In this document: positions 45,154 through 54,037 of the stretch, piece by piece
How positions within the stretch are numbered: the stretch's first letter is position 1
Layout: each line of letters begins with the position of its first letter
Source of the DNA: an uncultured Porphyromonadaceae bacterium
Lineage (GTDB): Bacteria; Bacteroidota; Bacteroidia; Bacteroidales; Muribaculaceae
DNA length: 64,000 nt
Assembly: GCA_902493335.1 (NCBI GenBank)
Contig: CABUPJ010000002.1
Span: 1 to 64,000, forward strand
Reading direction: 5' to 3'
Notes under the pieces: generated by a model
What the model saw: only the letters and a program-made list of their open reading frames with translations
What the model was told of the DNA's origin: nothing
Database searches by the model: none
Translations under genes and position numbers: made by a program

Positions 45154-45163
45154 CATCGTATTG

Positions 45164-45171
45164 CAAATATA
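45164..45171 (-). promoter_or_regulatory. -7 box for the coiled-coil gene
   Basis: The minus strand reads TATATTTG, an exact TAnnTTTG match, 7-10 bp before the ATG doublet. The rest of the region up to the insertion sequence at 45431 contains no gene. Confidence 0.55.
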
Positions 45172-45430
45172 CCCTTATAAACGTTCATAAAGTATTAATT
45201 CACAGACCAATTAATAATCTTTATGTAATGCGCCGATATTTATAATTGGGTATCACACTGCATTTTACATGATTAAAGATCATTTTGGGCACCATATCGA
45301 TATGTTAAATCACAATTTTTAAGAATTGACCATATCGGAGGCACCACTGTTCCCGTCACATATTCCCTTACATCTACCGCAATACAGCACATCAAAAACC
45401 GAAACTCCCAACACCGACATTCATGTTTAC

Positions 45431-45438
45431 TAAAAAAA
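45431..45438. repeat. Left 8-bp target duplication of the insertion sequence
   Basis: TAAAAAAA directly precedes the left inverted repeat. The same eight bases follow the right inverted repeat at 46908-46915. An 8-bp duplication is typical of ISL3-family insertions. Confidence 0.75.
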
Positions 45439-45473
45439 GGGTCAGCGGATTTTCCCGGTGGGCGGGGAAGATG

Positions 45474-46490
45474 TCAAGAGTATAGTGTTGCCAGTCTGAA
45501 CATGAAGAATTTGATGTCACCTACTCCGCGGAACTGAGTTCTGAAAGCTTTGATTTTGGCATTGAAGGATTCCGCCGACGCATTGGTGAGTCTGCGTTCG
45601 AAATAGTTTATTATTGTAGTGTTGTGATTTTCGAAAGTCTCCAGTACCTTGTTAAACTCATTATTCCCGAAAGCCTCCACTTCATTGTACCATCTGGCGA
45701 GATTCAGTCTGGCGACTCCGGCTGAAGTTTTCTCGTTGAATATATCCACAAGCTTCAGGAACAGTCCGTATGCTTTTTCCAAATCGGGAAACTTTTCGAA
45801 CAATATCCCGGCGCGTATTCTCTGCTGGTCATTCCATTTTGATTTGTGTCTGAGTATGATATGCCGGCTGCGCGCCATAATCTGCGGCATAGTCTCGCCA
45901 TTCTCCATCCTCCATCCTCTCGGGTTCCCATTGACCGATCAGATCGCGTTCTTCTTTTGACTTTGCTTCCTTCCGCTTGTGACGATGCTCCCTGATTGCC
46001 TTGTTCTCGGCATCGAGAACTTCCCAGCGGTGTCGTATCCTCAGTTGGTCAACGGCTTCGGAAATGAGTTGCTGAACATGAAACCGGTCATTGACAAGCG
46101 ATGCGCCGGGAAACACGTTTCTGACGGTAAGCATCATGGCCGAAGAAAGATCTGTCGTGACGGTTTTTACCTTAAGACGCTGTTTCAACGGGACTTTTCT
46201 CAGTATTGCCGACACTGTGTCGCTTGCCACGCCGCGAACCATCGCCGCAAGAGTCCCTTTGCCGCCATGCGCGGCTTTGTCGGTCAGTATGGTGTAGACA
46301 TCGCCATTGCTCAGGCAGGTCTCGTCAAGACTCATGTCCTCCCCGAAATTTTCAGGGTACAATATGTATTCATCGGCATGATCAAGCTGATCCCAGTCGC
46401 GGTAATCACTTATCTTCTCCTTGTACTGTTTTCGCAAAGTCTGACCGTTGAGTCCATTGCGTGCGGCAAGAGTGGATATGCTGACGGGAG
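45474..46490 (-). pseudogene. ISL3-type transposase, frameshifted
   Basis: The DDE catalytic part of the transposase. The N-terminal segment reads STPVSISTLAARNGLNGQTL (helix-turn-helix) and then LDETCLSNGDVYTILTD and DLSSAMMLTVRNVFPGASLV, which hold acidic catalytic residues. The frame breaks at 45904-45917, where the 7-bp unit TCCATCC is present twice; removing one copy joins ERMENGETMPQ with the C-terminal frame (45474-45908). The C-terminal part ends in RRLTNASAESFNAKIKAFR, typical of ISL3-type transposases. Confidence 0.8.
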
Positions 46491-46495
46491 TGCTT

Positions 46496-46846
46496 TCAAT
46501 CTCCCTCTTTTAAAAAAGCCACGAACTCAGAGTTAAGCCGTGTGCCGTCGAACTCGGATACGTCCCATTCATAACTGAATATCTCGCCGGTAGCTTTGTC
46601 AAGCCACTTGCGCTTCCGCACATGGAGGTATGTGGCCCGTCCACGTATCGGATAATCCTGTATCGTACGGTAATCGCCGAATCCGTAAGAAATTATGTTT
46701 TTATTGTACTTGTCTTCGCGAAGTTGTTCTTTCTTCTCATCAAGCCATATGTCGAAGCGGGTATCGCTTTTTTCAAATCGTTCAATGTCGAAGTTGTCTA
46801 TCAGGACTTCGGGTAGGATTGCTCTGAGCAGTTGGTTTGGTTTCAT
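46496..46846 (-). CDS. Insertion sequence N-terminal ORF (ISAon1-type)
   Basis: A 116-residue first frame of the insertion sequence, with the zinc-less N-terminal domain known beside ISAon1-type transposases (YPIRGRATYLHVRKRKWLD, then IFSYEWDVSE). The catalytic frame begins next to its stop in another phase, next to an A/T run (TTTTTTAAAAG) where a ribosome could shift. It starts just inside the right inverted repeat. Confidence 0.75.
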   Translation of the reverse strand: MKPNQLLRAILPEVLIDNFDIERFEKSDTRFDIWLDEKKEQLREDKYNKNIISYGFGDYRTIQDYPIRGRATYLHVRKRKWLDKATGEIFSYEWDVSEFDGTRLNSEFVAFLKEGD

Positions 46847-46907
46847 TTTACAAAGATAACACTATACTCCGACATCTTCCCCACCCACCGGAAAAATCCG
46901 CTGACCC

Positions 46908-46915
46908 TAAAAAAA
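46908..46915. repeat. Right 8-bp target duplication of the insertion sequence
   Basis: TAAAAAAA directly follows the right inverted repeat and matches 45431-45438. Confidence 0.75.
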
Positions 46916-46953
46916 TAATGTCATGAATACGCACAAAAAATTACGCACGATCA

Positions 46954-46984
46954 TCAAAAATCGTGCGTAATTTCGTGCGTAAAT
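46954..46984. repeat. 31-bp direct repeat near the right end
   Basis: Identical over 31 bp to 24240-24270 and in the same orientation. It lies 30 bp inside the tRNA border. An inverted partner (ATTACGCACGAT) lies just to its left at about 46940-46951, forming a 12-bp inverted repeat with ATCGTGCGTAAT. Likely integrase arm sites. Confidence 0.75.
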
Positions 46985-47013
46985 TTCGTAATTCGCTGAT
47001 TGTCAGCGTTTAT

Positions 47014-47032
47014 TGCGGAAAGACAGGGATTC
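47014..47032. repeat. attR / tRNA-Ser 3' end
   Basis: TGCGGAAAGACAGGGATTC is the same as 23990-24008, and its first 17 bases after the T match 24116-24132. It covers the 3' acceptor and T-arm of tRNA-Ser and marks the right border of the integrated element. Confidence 0.85.
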
Positions 47033-47102
47033 GAACCCTGGGTACCCGCAAGGGTACAACGGTTTTCGAGACCGCCCCGATCGACCACTCCGGCATCTTT
47101 CC
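47016..47102 (-). tRNA. tRNA-Ser (anticodon CGA)
   Basis: An 87-nt class II tRNA. The acceptor stem pairs GGAAAGA with TCTTTCC. The anticodon loop CTCGAAA gives CGA (complement at 47066-47068), which reads UCG. The long variable arm TACCCTTGCGGGTA and the T-loop GTTCGAATC are typical of serine. The CCA is not encoded. The gene stays whole because the integrated element carries a copy of the 3' end. Confidence 0.97.
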
Positions 47103-47128
47103 TTTATGTGGTGTTTCGTTTCCGTGTG

Positions 47129-47160
47129 CAAAGGTACACATTGTTTTGTTTTCTGTCAAA
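47129..47160 (-). promoter_or_regulatory. Promoter of tRNA-Ser
   Basis: On the minus strand TTTG (47157-47160), a 20-bp spacer and TACCTTTG (47129-47136) match the Bacteroidales consensus perfectly. The tRNA starts 26 bp further on. Confidence 0.8.
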
Positions 47161-47402
47161 TTTTTTTGAATGTTTTGACGAAAGTTTTTCCAACCGGCTT
47201 TATTTCAAGCATTTTTATCGCCCTGCCAGGTGCTAAGACAAGGACATAAAAAAAATTACTCGTCATCACGACGAATAATCTTCTTACCTTAAATCTAATA
47301 CCATGAAAAACTGATGCAAAGTTAATGGTTTTATGTTATGCAACATAATTTTCGGGCAAGAAAATCAATTACATTAACTTTAATTAACAACAGACATTTT
47401 CT

Positions 47403-47442
47403 TAATAAAAAACCCCGGGATATCTCAGCGATAGCCCGGGGC
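47403..47442 (-). terminator. Terminator at the end of the nuo-atp cluster
   Basis: On the minus strand CCCCGGG with an inner TATC and GATA(T)CCCGGGG forms a strong stem, followed by a run of T (TTTTTTATTAAG). It lies 27 bp after the nuoN stop. The region 47161-47402 between it and the tRNA promoter shows no gene. Confidence 0.88.
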
Positions 47443-47468
47443 AAAAAATGTGAATTATGTTATCAACA

Positions 47469-48941
47469 TCAGTTGATGAAGTATGCGCTTAAATCGCTGA
47501 CCGATGTGATGTCGAGGAGGCCGCTGTAGACGCAGCTGACGATACCGAGCAGCAAGATACCGCCGACAGTTATCCACAAACCGAGGCGTTCTGAACAAGT
47601 CGAACGGAATGTCTCAATCTGACATTTATCCTCGCTGATATACATGGCCTTGACAACAAGGAGGTAGTAATAGAGCGAGATGATTGTGTTGATAAGGGCG
47701 ATGAGCACGAGAACATAGATGGCTATCGAACCCTGATTAATGGCGCCGGTAAAGATAAAGAACTTTGAGAAGAAGCCTGCGAAGGGGGGAATACCGGCAA
47801 GCGAGAACATTGCAAGCATCATCGCGAAAGACAACTTGGGATTTGTTTTGCTGAGTCCGCGATAATCGTCCATCGAGACTTTGCCGCTGGCATTCTCGAT
47901 AGCACCGATGACACCAAAGGCGGCAAGGTTAGAGAAGATGTAGACGAGTATGTAGTAAATCATGGCGGCGACGCCCATTGTGTTGTGGGCGATGATGCCG
48001 AGCATGATATAACCTGCCTGCGAGACTGACGAGAAAGCGAGGAATCGCTTCATGTTGCGCTGACGGATGGCAAAGAGGTTGCCGACTGTAATTGTCAGAA
48101 TTATCAGCGCATAAAGCATCCACTCCCACACCGACGAATAAACGGCGCCGAAGACCTGCGCGAGGATTACCATGAAAGCGAAGGCAGCGGCTCCTTTAGA
48201 GATGACCGAGAGATAGGATGTGACGGATGTCGGTGCACCCTGATAAACATCGGCAGTCCAAAGGTGGAAGGGTACGAGCGACAGCTTGAAACCGACTCCC
48301 GCGATGACAAAGGCGACGGCAATGACAAGCAGCGTCGATTCGCCGGCTGAAAGAGCGTAATAGATATTCTCGAAATAGAGCGAGCCGGCGATGCCGTAGA
48401 CAAATGAGAGACCCATCAGGAAGACTGCCGACGAGAAGACTGCCGTAAGGATATATTTGACGGCGGCCTCGTGGCTTTCGTAACGGTTTTTGTCGAGAGC
48501 GACCATGGCTGCAAGAGGCAGCGAAGCGGCTTCGAGACCGATGACGAAGAGGAGGAAGTGACGGGCTGAAATCATCAGATACATACCGAAGAGTGTGACG
48601 AGGAGGAGCTCATAGAACTCACCGCGACGGTGTTCCATCGGCTGGCTGTTGGCCCAGGTCACAGACTGGATGAGGACGATGATGACACCGATGTTGAGGA
48701 CATTCTTGATGGCGGCGACGACGGCGTTTGTCTCATACATGCCGGCGAAAGCGAGCGACGAGGCGCTTGCCGAGGGGCAGACGATGCCACAGACCGTGAC
48801 GGCAAACATAAGGAGCGCAGCAAAGACAGGCAGCTTGCCGTATGAGGCCCTGGGCATAAACGTATCATAAAGGAAGACTAACAGGAATACGATTAACAAT
48901 CCTATTTCTTGCTTCATTGCTAAAAATTGCGAGTAATCCAT
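47469..48941 (-). CDS. nuoN: NADH-quinone oxidoreductase subunit N
   Basis: A 490-residue antiporter-like membrane subunit of complex I with about 14 hydrophobic helices. The conserved proton-path region includes SLVPFHLWTADVYQGAPTSVTSYLSVISKGAA, quoted in part as PFHLWTADVYQGAP, with its key Lys in VISKGA. It is the last gene of the long minus-strand cluster and is followed by a strong terminator. The start ATG at 48941 lies 15 bp after nuoM. Confidence 0.96.
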   Translation of the reverse strand: MDYSQFLAMKQEIGLLIVFLLVFLYDTFMPRASYGKLPVFAALLMFAVTVCGIVCPSASASSLAFAGMYETNAVVAAIKNVLNIGVIIVLIQSVTWANSQPMEHRRGEFYELLLVTLFGMYLMISARHFLLFVIGLEAASLPLAAMVALDKNRYESHEAAVKYILTAVFSSAVFLMGLSFVYGIAGSLYFENIYYALSAGESTLLVIAVAFVIAGVGFKLSLVPFHLWTADVYQGAPTSVTSYLSVISKGAAAFAFMVILAQVFGAVYSSVWEWMLYALIILTITVGNLFAIRQRNMKRFLAFSSVSQAGYIMLGIIAHNTMGVAAMIYYILVYIFSNLAAFGVIGAIENASGKVSMDDYRGLSKTNPKLSFAMMLAMFSLAGIPPFAGFFSKFFIFTGAINQGSIAIYVLVLIALINTIISLYYYLLVVKAMYISEDKCQIETFRSTCSERLGLWITVGGILLLGIVSCVYSGLLDITSVSDLSAYFIN

Positions 48942-48956
48942 TTCTATTAATCCTTA

Positions 48957-50486
48957 TTAGTTAAGACCAAGCACCTTGAAGATCTCGGGGCTGAAGGTGA
49001 AATTAATCAAGTTGTTGAAGAAATTGGGGAAACAGCCGATTGCTGCGACGCAGACGATGAGGGTCGCAGTCGAGAGGCGCTCCCACCATGTAGCGTCGGT
49101 GAGCTCACGATGATGCTCGTTGTGAACCGGACCGAAGAGCAGTTTGCCGACGACACGGAGAATATAGACTGCCGTGATGACAATCGAACAGCAGGCTATT
49201 ATCGTAAAGACGAGACGAAGCGAGCCGTGGCCTGCGAGATAGTCGGTCATACCCTGCTGGAACGAACCGACGAAGATTGTCATCTCGGCGACGAAACCGC
49301 TGAGACCGGGGAGGCCGAGCGACGCCATACCGGCGATAACGTAGCAGACCGAGAGGTATGGCATAATCTGCATCATGCCGCCCATCTCACGGATGTCACG
49401 TGTGTGGGTGCGGCCGTAAATCATACCGATGAGGGCGAAGAAGAGGGCCGTCATAAGACCGTGAGAAAGCATCTGCATGATCGCGCCGGTCATCGCGGTG
49501 GTGTTGAGCATGAGGATGGCGAAGAGCACGAGACCGCAGTGTGACACCGACGAATAAGCGTTGATATACTTGAGGTCGGTCTGGACACATGCGCTGAAGG
49601 CACCGTAGACGACCGAGATTCCTGTTAGGATAAGGAATATCCACGCGAGGTCATTGGCAGCCTGAGGCATCAGGTAGATGGCGACACGGAAGCAACCGTA
49701 ACCGCCGAGTTTCATGAGGACGCCGGCATGAAGCATCGAGACTGCCGTGGGGGCAGAGGCATGACCGTCGGGCGACCATGTGTGGAAGGGGAACATGGCG
49801 CCGAGGACACCGAAACCGACGAATGTCATCGGGAAAAGGAAGTACTGCCAGCCTTTGTCAATTGAGGCATTGCGGGCGATGTCAAGGATATTCCAGGTCA
49901 GCGACGAGCTGTCGGCCGACGAATGGTAGTAGATGCCGATAAGGCCGAGCATCAGGAATGCCGAGCCGCCCATGAGCATCAGAGTCAGCTTCATCGCCGA
50001 ATAGTTCTTGCGACCCGAGCCCCAGACGCCGATGAGAAGGTACATCGGGATAAGGGCGACCTCATAGAACATGAACATGGTGAAGAGGTCAATCGAGATG
50101 AAGAAGCCGAAGACACCGGTCGAAAGCAATATCAGCCAAAGGAAGAATGCCTTGGGCTGGGGAATCTGCCAGGAGGCGAAAGAACCTGCGAAAACGATTA
50201 TCGACGACAGCAAAAGCATAGCTATCGAAATGCCGTCAACACCGACGGCGAGATTAATATGGAGTGGCGCGAACCAGGTCCACGAACCTGTGAAGAGCAT
50301 CGGCTCTTCATTGCCGGCGGCTCTGAGCGCCAGATACTCGAGCAGGACGTAGGTCGACAGGCCGATAAGCGCGAGCGAGCCGACAACGGCAACGGCGCGT
50401 ATCTGCTTGATGTTCCTGCATAGGGCGAGGCCGCCGAGCATTATCAGCGGTATCACCACGAAGTAAATCAGTATATTGGAAAACAT
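48957..50486 (-). CDS. nuoM: NADH-quinone oxidoreductase subunit M
   Basis: A 509-residue proton-pumping membrane subunit of the Mrp antiporter type with about 14 helices. Conserved segments include FYEVALIPMYLLIGVWG (with the key Glu) and FPFHTWSPDGHASAPTA. It lies between nuoL and nuoN, with 36 bp to nuoL. Confidence 0.97.
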   Translation of the reverse strand: MFSNILIYFVVIPLIMLGGLALCRNIKQIRAVAVVGSLALIGLSTYVLLEYLALRAAGNEEPMLFTGSWTWFAPLHINLAVGVDGISIAMLLLSSIIVFAGSFASWQIPQPKAFFLWLILLSTGVFGFFISIDLFTMFMFYEVALIPMYLLIGVWGSGRKNYSAMKLTLMLMGGSAFLMLGLIGIYYHSSADSSSLTWNILDIARNASIDKGWQYFLFPMTFVGFGVLGAMFPFHTWSPDGHASAPTAVSMLHAGVLMKLGGYGCFRVAIYLMPQAANDLAWIFLILTGISVVYGAFSACVQTDLKYINAYSSVSHCGLVLFAILMLNTTAMTGAIMQMLSHGLMTALFFALIGMIYGRTHTRDIREMGGMMQIMPYLSVCYVIAGMASLGLPGLSGFVAEMTIFVGSFQQGMTDYLAGHGSLRLVFTIIACCSIVITAVYILRVVGKLLFGPVHNEHHRELTDATWWERLSTATLIVCVAAIGCFPNFFNNLINFTFSPEIFKVLGLN

Positions 50487-50522
50487 TATAATTACTATAT
50501 TAAATGATTATCACCCGGTTTA

Positions 50523-52532
50523 TTACAAGAGGCAGACCACTGTGACACCTCCGAGGAGCAGAGCACCGATGAGGTAGATCCATACATAATACTGAATCTG
50601 GCCCGACTGCAAGGGACGGATAAATTCCGAAGCCTTATTTGTCATTGTAGCAAATGAGTCCATCGTGCCGTCGATGATGTGACGGTCAAACCACGCGATG
50701 GGACGGCTGACACAGTTGAATATGATTTTGTGGGTAATGAACTGGTAAAGTTCGTCCCAGTAGAATCTGTGGTGACACCAGCGCCAGAGATTGGGCAGCG
50801 CGTTTTTGAATTTTTCGGGGAGACTGTTTTCTTTTCTATACATTACCGTAGCAAGCGCGATGGCGATGATAGCCACTGCGAGGCTGACAGAAGCGACAGA
50901 CCAGTCGAAATGAGCCATGAAGTCATAGGGCTCGCCGTTCCATGTGACGAATTTGCCGAAAGGAATGAAGCCTGCGACACAGCTGATGGCGGCGAGGATA
51001 ATAAGAGGCAGCGACATAGTCCAGGGCTGGTCGTGAGGTGCGTGATGGCCTTCGGGAGTCTTGTGTTCTTTCCACCAGAAGATGAGATAGTAGAGACGGA
51101 ACATATAGAAGGCGGTAAGGCCGGCGACAAGCGACATCCAGACGTATGCGACCCAACTGTAACCGAGGCAAGAGCTCAGGATTTCGTCTTTTGAGAAGAA
51201 GCCCGAGAAAGGAATGATGCCGGCGATAGCGAGACAGCCGATGAGGAATGTCCAGTGAGTGATCGGCATATATTTGCGGAGGCCGTGCATGGCGGTGTAG
51301 TCGTTAGAACCGATAGCATGTATGAGAGCGCCGGCACCAAGGAAGAGCAGCGCCTTGAACATGGCGTGGGTGAAGAGATGGAACATCGAGGCCATATAGC
51401 CGAGACCTTCGTGGAAATCGGGACGGGCGACACCGAGCGACACCATCATGAAAGCTATCTGCGAGATGGTCGAGAAAGCAAGCACTCGTTTGATGTCGAT
51501 CTGCGTGCAGGCGACCATAGCGGCGTAGAAGGCTGTAAGAGCACCGACAACAGTGACGATGTCGAGCGCCGATTCCTCCATCAGATACAGCGGGAAAAGA
51601 CGGGCGACGAGATAGACACCGGCAACGACCATGGTAGCGGCATGGATGAGAGCCGAAACGGGGGTCGGGCCTTCCATGGCATCGGGCAGCCAGATATGGA
51701 GCGGCATCATGGCCGATTTACCCATACCGCCCATGAAGATGAGGACGAGGGCCCAGGTCATGACCGAAGCGCCCATGAATGTCGAGGCGGCCGCGCTGTC
51801 AAAAATACCCTTGACGTTAATGGCTGTCTGTTCGCTGACCTGATATACATCGGCCATACCGTCGACAGGAATCGATGTAAGAGCCGTGAAGTCGAATGTA
51901 CCGGTATAATAAGAGAGGATAAGGATACCGACAAGGAAGCCGAGGTCGGCGAAACGGGTGACGATAAACGCTTTCTTCGATGCCGAGACGGCAGAGGGCT
52001 TCGTATAGTAGAAACCGATGAGCAGGTATGACGAAGCGCCGACGAGCTCCCAGAAGATATACATCTGGAAGATGTTGGTGGCGACGACAAGACCGAGCAT
52101 CGAGAAGCTGAAGAGCGACAGGAAAGCGTAGAAACGCTGGAAGCCGCGCTCGTAGACACCATGATGGTCGCGCATGTAGCCGAGGCTGTAGAGGTGGACC
52201 ATAAACGAGATTGTGGTGATGACCACGAGCATCATCGCAGAGATGGGATCGAGCAGGAATCCGAGTTTGATGACAAGCTTGTCGGTGAAGGCGAGCCAGG
52301 TCTGGTTGAAGATTACAGCCTGGAGGCGTTCGCCGGCAGCATTGACAAACTCAGACGAGCCGCTGAAGAAATAGGTGAATGCAGTTGTATAGGCAAGCAC
52401 AAGGACTGTGCCCATGCCGAGAGTGCCCAACGTACCGGCAAGCTTATGACTCATCTTCCCGCCCAGAAGGCCCAGGAAGAGGAACATAAACAGCGGTATC
52501 GTCAAAATTAACAATGGTAAGGTAGAATCCAT
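50523..52532 (-). CDS. nuoL: NADH-quinone oxidoreductase subunit L
   Basis: A 669-residue subunit, the most distal proton pump of complex I. Typical parts are FWELVGASSYLLIG, MPLHIWLPDAMEGPTPVSALIHAATMV (in part MPLHIWLPDAMEGPTP) and the long C-terminal lateral helix region. Length is normal. It lies 5 bp after nuoK, so translation may be coupled. Confidence 0.97.
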   Translation of the reverse strand: MDSTLPLLILTIPLFMFLFLGLLGGKMSHKLAGTLGTLGMGTVLVLAYTTAFTYFFSGSSEFVNAAGERLQAVIFNQTWLAFTDKLVIKLGFLLDPISAMMLVVITTISFMVHLYSLGYMRDHHGVYERGFQRFYAFLSLFSFSMLGLVVATNIFQMYIFWELVGASSYLLIGFYYTKPSAVSASKKAFIVTRFADLGFLVGILILSYYTGTFDFTALTSIPVDGMADVYQVSEQTAINVKGIFDSAAASTFMGASVMTWALVLIFMGGMGKSAMMPLHIWLPDAMEGPTPVSALIHAATMVVAGVYLVARLFPLYLMEESALDIVTVVGALTAFYAAMVACTQIDIKRVLAFSTISQIAFMMVSLGVARPDFHEGLGYMASMFHLFTHAMFKALLFLGAGALIHAIGSNDYTAMHGLRKYMPITHWTFLIGCLAIAGIIPFSGFFSKDEILSSCLGYSWVAYVWMSLVAGLTAFYMFRLYYLIFWWKEHKTPEGHHAPHDQPWTMSLPLIILAAISCVAGFIPFGKFVTWNGEPYDFMAHFDWSVASVSLAVAIIAIALATVMYRKENSLPEKFKNALPNLWRWCHHRFYWDELYQFITHKIIFNCVSRPIAWFDRHIIDGTMDSFATMTNKASEFIRPLQSGQIQYYVWIYLIGALLLGGVTVVCLL

Positions 52533-52537
52533 GATGC

Positions 52538-52849
52538 TTAGAATTTCATTTCGTTCAGACCGCGGACGTCGACATTGCGGGTCGAGCGGAAGATGTTAAT
52601 AATAATCGCGATAGCGACTGCTGTTTCGGCGGCTGCGATAGCAATGGCGAAGAGCGTGAAGAACATGCCTTCCATCTGCTCGGGGAAGAGGAAACGGTTG
52701 AACACCACGAAATTGACATCGACGGCGTTAAGCATGAGTTCGAGCGAGATGAGCATTGCAATCATATTACGGCGAGTGATGAATCCATAAACGCCGCAGC
52801 AGAACATTATGAGACTTGGTATAAGATAATAGATAGCTGTGATTTCCAT
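52538..52849 (-). CDS. nuoK: NADH-quinone oxidoreductase subunit K
   Basis: A 103-residue subunit with three membrane helices. It shows the conserved Glu in ISLELMLNAVDVNFV and the second Glu in AIAAAETAVAIAI, both part of the proton path. The ATG at 52849 is preferred. A TTG at 52861, overlapping the nuoJ stop, is also possible and would add four residues. Confidence 0.95.
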   Translation of the reverse strand: MEITAIYYLIPSLIMFCCGVYGFITRRNMIAMLISLELMLNAVDVNFVVFNRFLFPEQMEGMFFTLFAIAIAAAETAVAIAIIINIFRSTRNVDVRGLNEMKF

Positions 52850-52857
52850 AATTCCAA

Positions 52858-53370
52858 TCAACGTTTACGGGCGATCACGACGCCACCGATTATACATGCG
52901 AGTAATAAGACACTGACAGCTTCGAAGGGAAGGAGATACTGACCGGCACCTGTGCCCATGAGTGTCTCGCCAATGCGGTCCATCGTGGGGGCTTCCATGT
53001 CGGGACGCGCCTCAAAGAGATTGCAGCGTGTCAACAGAGCATAGCCTGAAACGAGGAGCATGGCAAGCGAACCGATGAGTCCGAGCGCCTTAGACTTCGA
53101 AGTAAGTTTCTCAGAGTTGTCGCCGGGCTTGCTTGTAAGCAGGATGGCGAAGACAAACAGCACGACTATACCGCCGGCATAGACTGCGATCTGGACAGCG
53201 CCCAGAAATTCGTAGTCAAGCATGAAATAGACGGCGGCGGCGGCAAAAAGCGTGAACAGCAGATATGTCGCCGCTCTTAGAATCTTGCGCGTCGTGACTG
53301 CAAGTACCGAGAATACAATCATCGCCAGGGCGACGACTACATAGCAAATGATACTTCCTAATGATTCCAT
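52858..53370 (-). CDS. nuoJ: NADH-quinone oxidoreductase subunit J
   Basis: A 170-residue membrane subunit with five helices. The conserved segment LDYEFLGAVQIAVYAGGIVVLFVFAI (in part FLGAVQIAVYAGGIVVL) lies at the centre and holds the pi-bulge helix that links quinone chemistry to pumping. It lies 19 bp after nuoI and about 9 bp before nuoK. Confidence 0.96.
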   Translation of the reverse strand: MESLGSIICYVVVALAMIVFSVLAVTTRKILRAATYLLFTLFAAAAVYFMLDYEFLGAVQIAVYAGGIVVLFVFAILLTSKPGDNSEKLTSKSKALGLIGSLAMLLVSGYALLTRCNLFEARPDMEAPTMDRIGETLMGTGAGQYLLPFEAVSVLLLACIIGGVVIARKR

Positions 53371-53389
53371 ATTTGGTTTTTAGTGATTA

Positions 53390-53989
53390 TTATTCTTTGG
53401 GAGTCTGGGCGTCGCCTGCAGCGGCAGCCTCACGGGCGGCTTTGGCGGCTGCAGCCTTGGCTTTGGCGGCTGCTATCTTGGCTTCGCGCTCGGCTGCGGC
53501 CTTGGCGAGTTCCTCGGGCGTCGGAGCGGGTTCTTCTTTTTCGGGGAGATAGTTGAGTTTCTTGACGAGTTTGTCGCGTGTGAAGACAGCCTGCTCGAAA
53601 TCATTGGAGAACTCGAGCGCACCCGTAGGACATGATGTGACGCAGAGCTGACAGAATGTGCAGCTGCCGAGGTCATAGAAATATTTGTCAAGTTTTTTCT
53701 TTTTTGTGCCGGCAGGAGTGTCGACCATCTTGGTCTCGAGAGCGATAGTGCCGTTGGGGCAATTGCGCTCGCATGTGCCGCAGGCGATACACTTGTGGTT
53801 GCCTTCGCTGTCATAGATAAGCTTTAGCTCGGCTCTGAAACGCTCGGGCACGTGATGTGTCTCGCGGTTTTCGGGATATCGCTCGGTGATTTTAGGCGTG
53901 ACAAATTCCTTGCCTGTGACCTGCATGCCTTTGAGAAGGCTTGCGATGCCCGAGCCTAACGATGAAAAATAATCTTTTACACTACCCAT
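53390..53989 (-). CDS. nuoI: NADH-quinone oxidoreductase subunit I, with Ala/Lys-rich tail
   Basis: A 199-residue iron-sulfur subunit with two [4Fe-4S] sites, CIACGTCERNCP and CTFCQLCVTSCP, which pass electrons to the quinone site. The last 45 or so residues form an Ala/Lys/Glu-rich helix-like tail (AAAEREAKIAAAKAKAAAAK) absent from typical NuoI. It lies 48 bp after atpG, the junction where the atp block ends and the second part of the nuo operon begins. No terminator is visible at that junction. Confidence 0.95.
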   Translation of the reverse strand: MGSVKDYFSSLGSGIASLLKGMQVTGKEFVTPKITERYPENRETHHVPERFRAELKLIYDSEGNHKCIACGTCERNCPNGTIALETKMVDTPAGTKKKKLDKYFYDLGSCTFCQLCVTSCPTGALEFSNDFEQAVFTRDKLVKKLNYLPEKEEPAPTPEELAKAAAEREAKIAAAKAKAAAAKAAREAAAAGDAQTPKE

Positions 53990-54037
53990 TGAAAATATGG
54001 TCTATAAAGTTTTACTATTATATATTTCACTTTACCG

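Larger units (their letters stand above)
45439..46907. mobile_element. Insertion sequence, ISL3/ISAon1-like
   Basis: An element of about 1469 bp with imperfect terminal inverted repeats of about 50 bp that begin GGGTCAGCGGATTTT at the left and CTGACCC at the right edge. It is flanked by 8-bp direct repeats. It carries two transposase frames on the minus strand: a 116-residue N-terminal part and a DDE_Tnp_ISL3-type catalytic part. The catalytic frame is broken by a small duplication, so the element is probably not active alone. Confidence 0.85.
24116..47014. mobile_element. Integrative mobilizable element in tRNA-Ser
   Basis: A segment of about 22.9 kb is bounded on the right by an intact tRNA-Ser gene and on the left by a 17-bp copy of that tRNA's 3' end. 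A tyrosine recombinase gene is at the left border, followed by DUF3853, a helix-turn-helix protein and a MobV relaxase. No type IV secretion genes are present, so transfer would need a helper. Cargo runs from about 29,348 to 45,153. The left border could instead be the outer copy at 23990. Confidence 0.85.

Noticed and set aside
24116..47014. Whole element considered as a prophage
   Set aside because: No capsid, terminase, portal, tail or lysis genes are present; the integrase plus relaxase set fits a mobilizable element.
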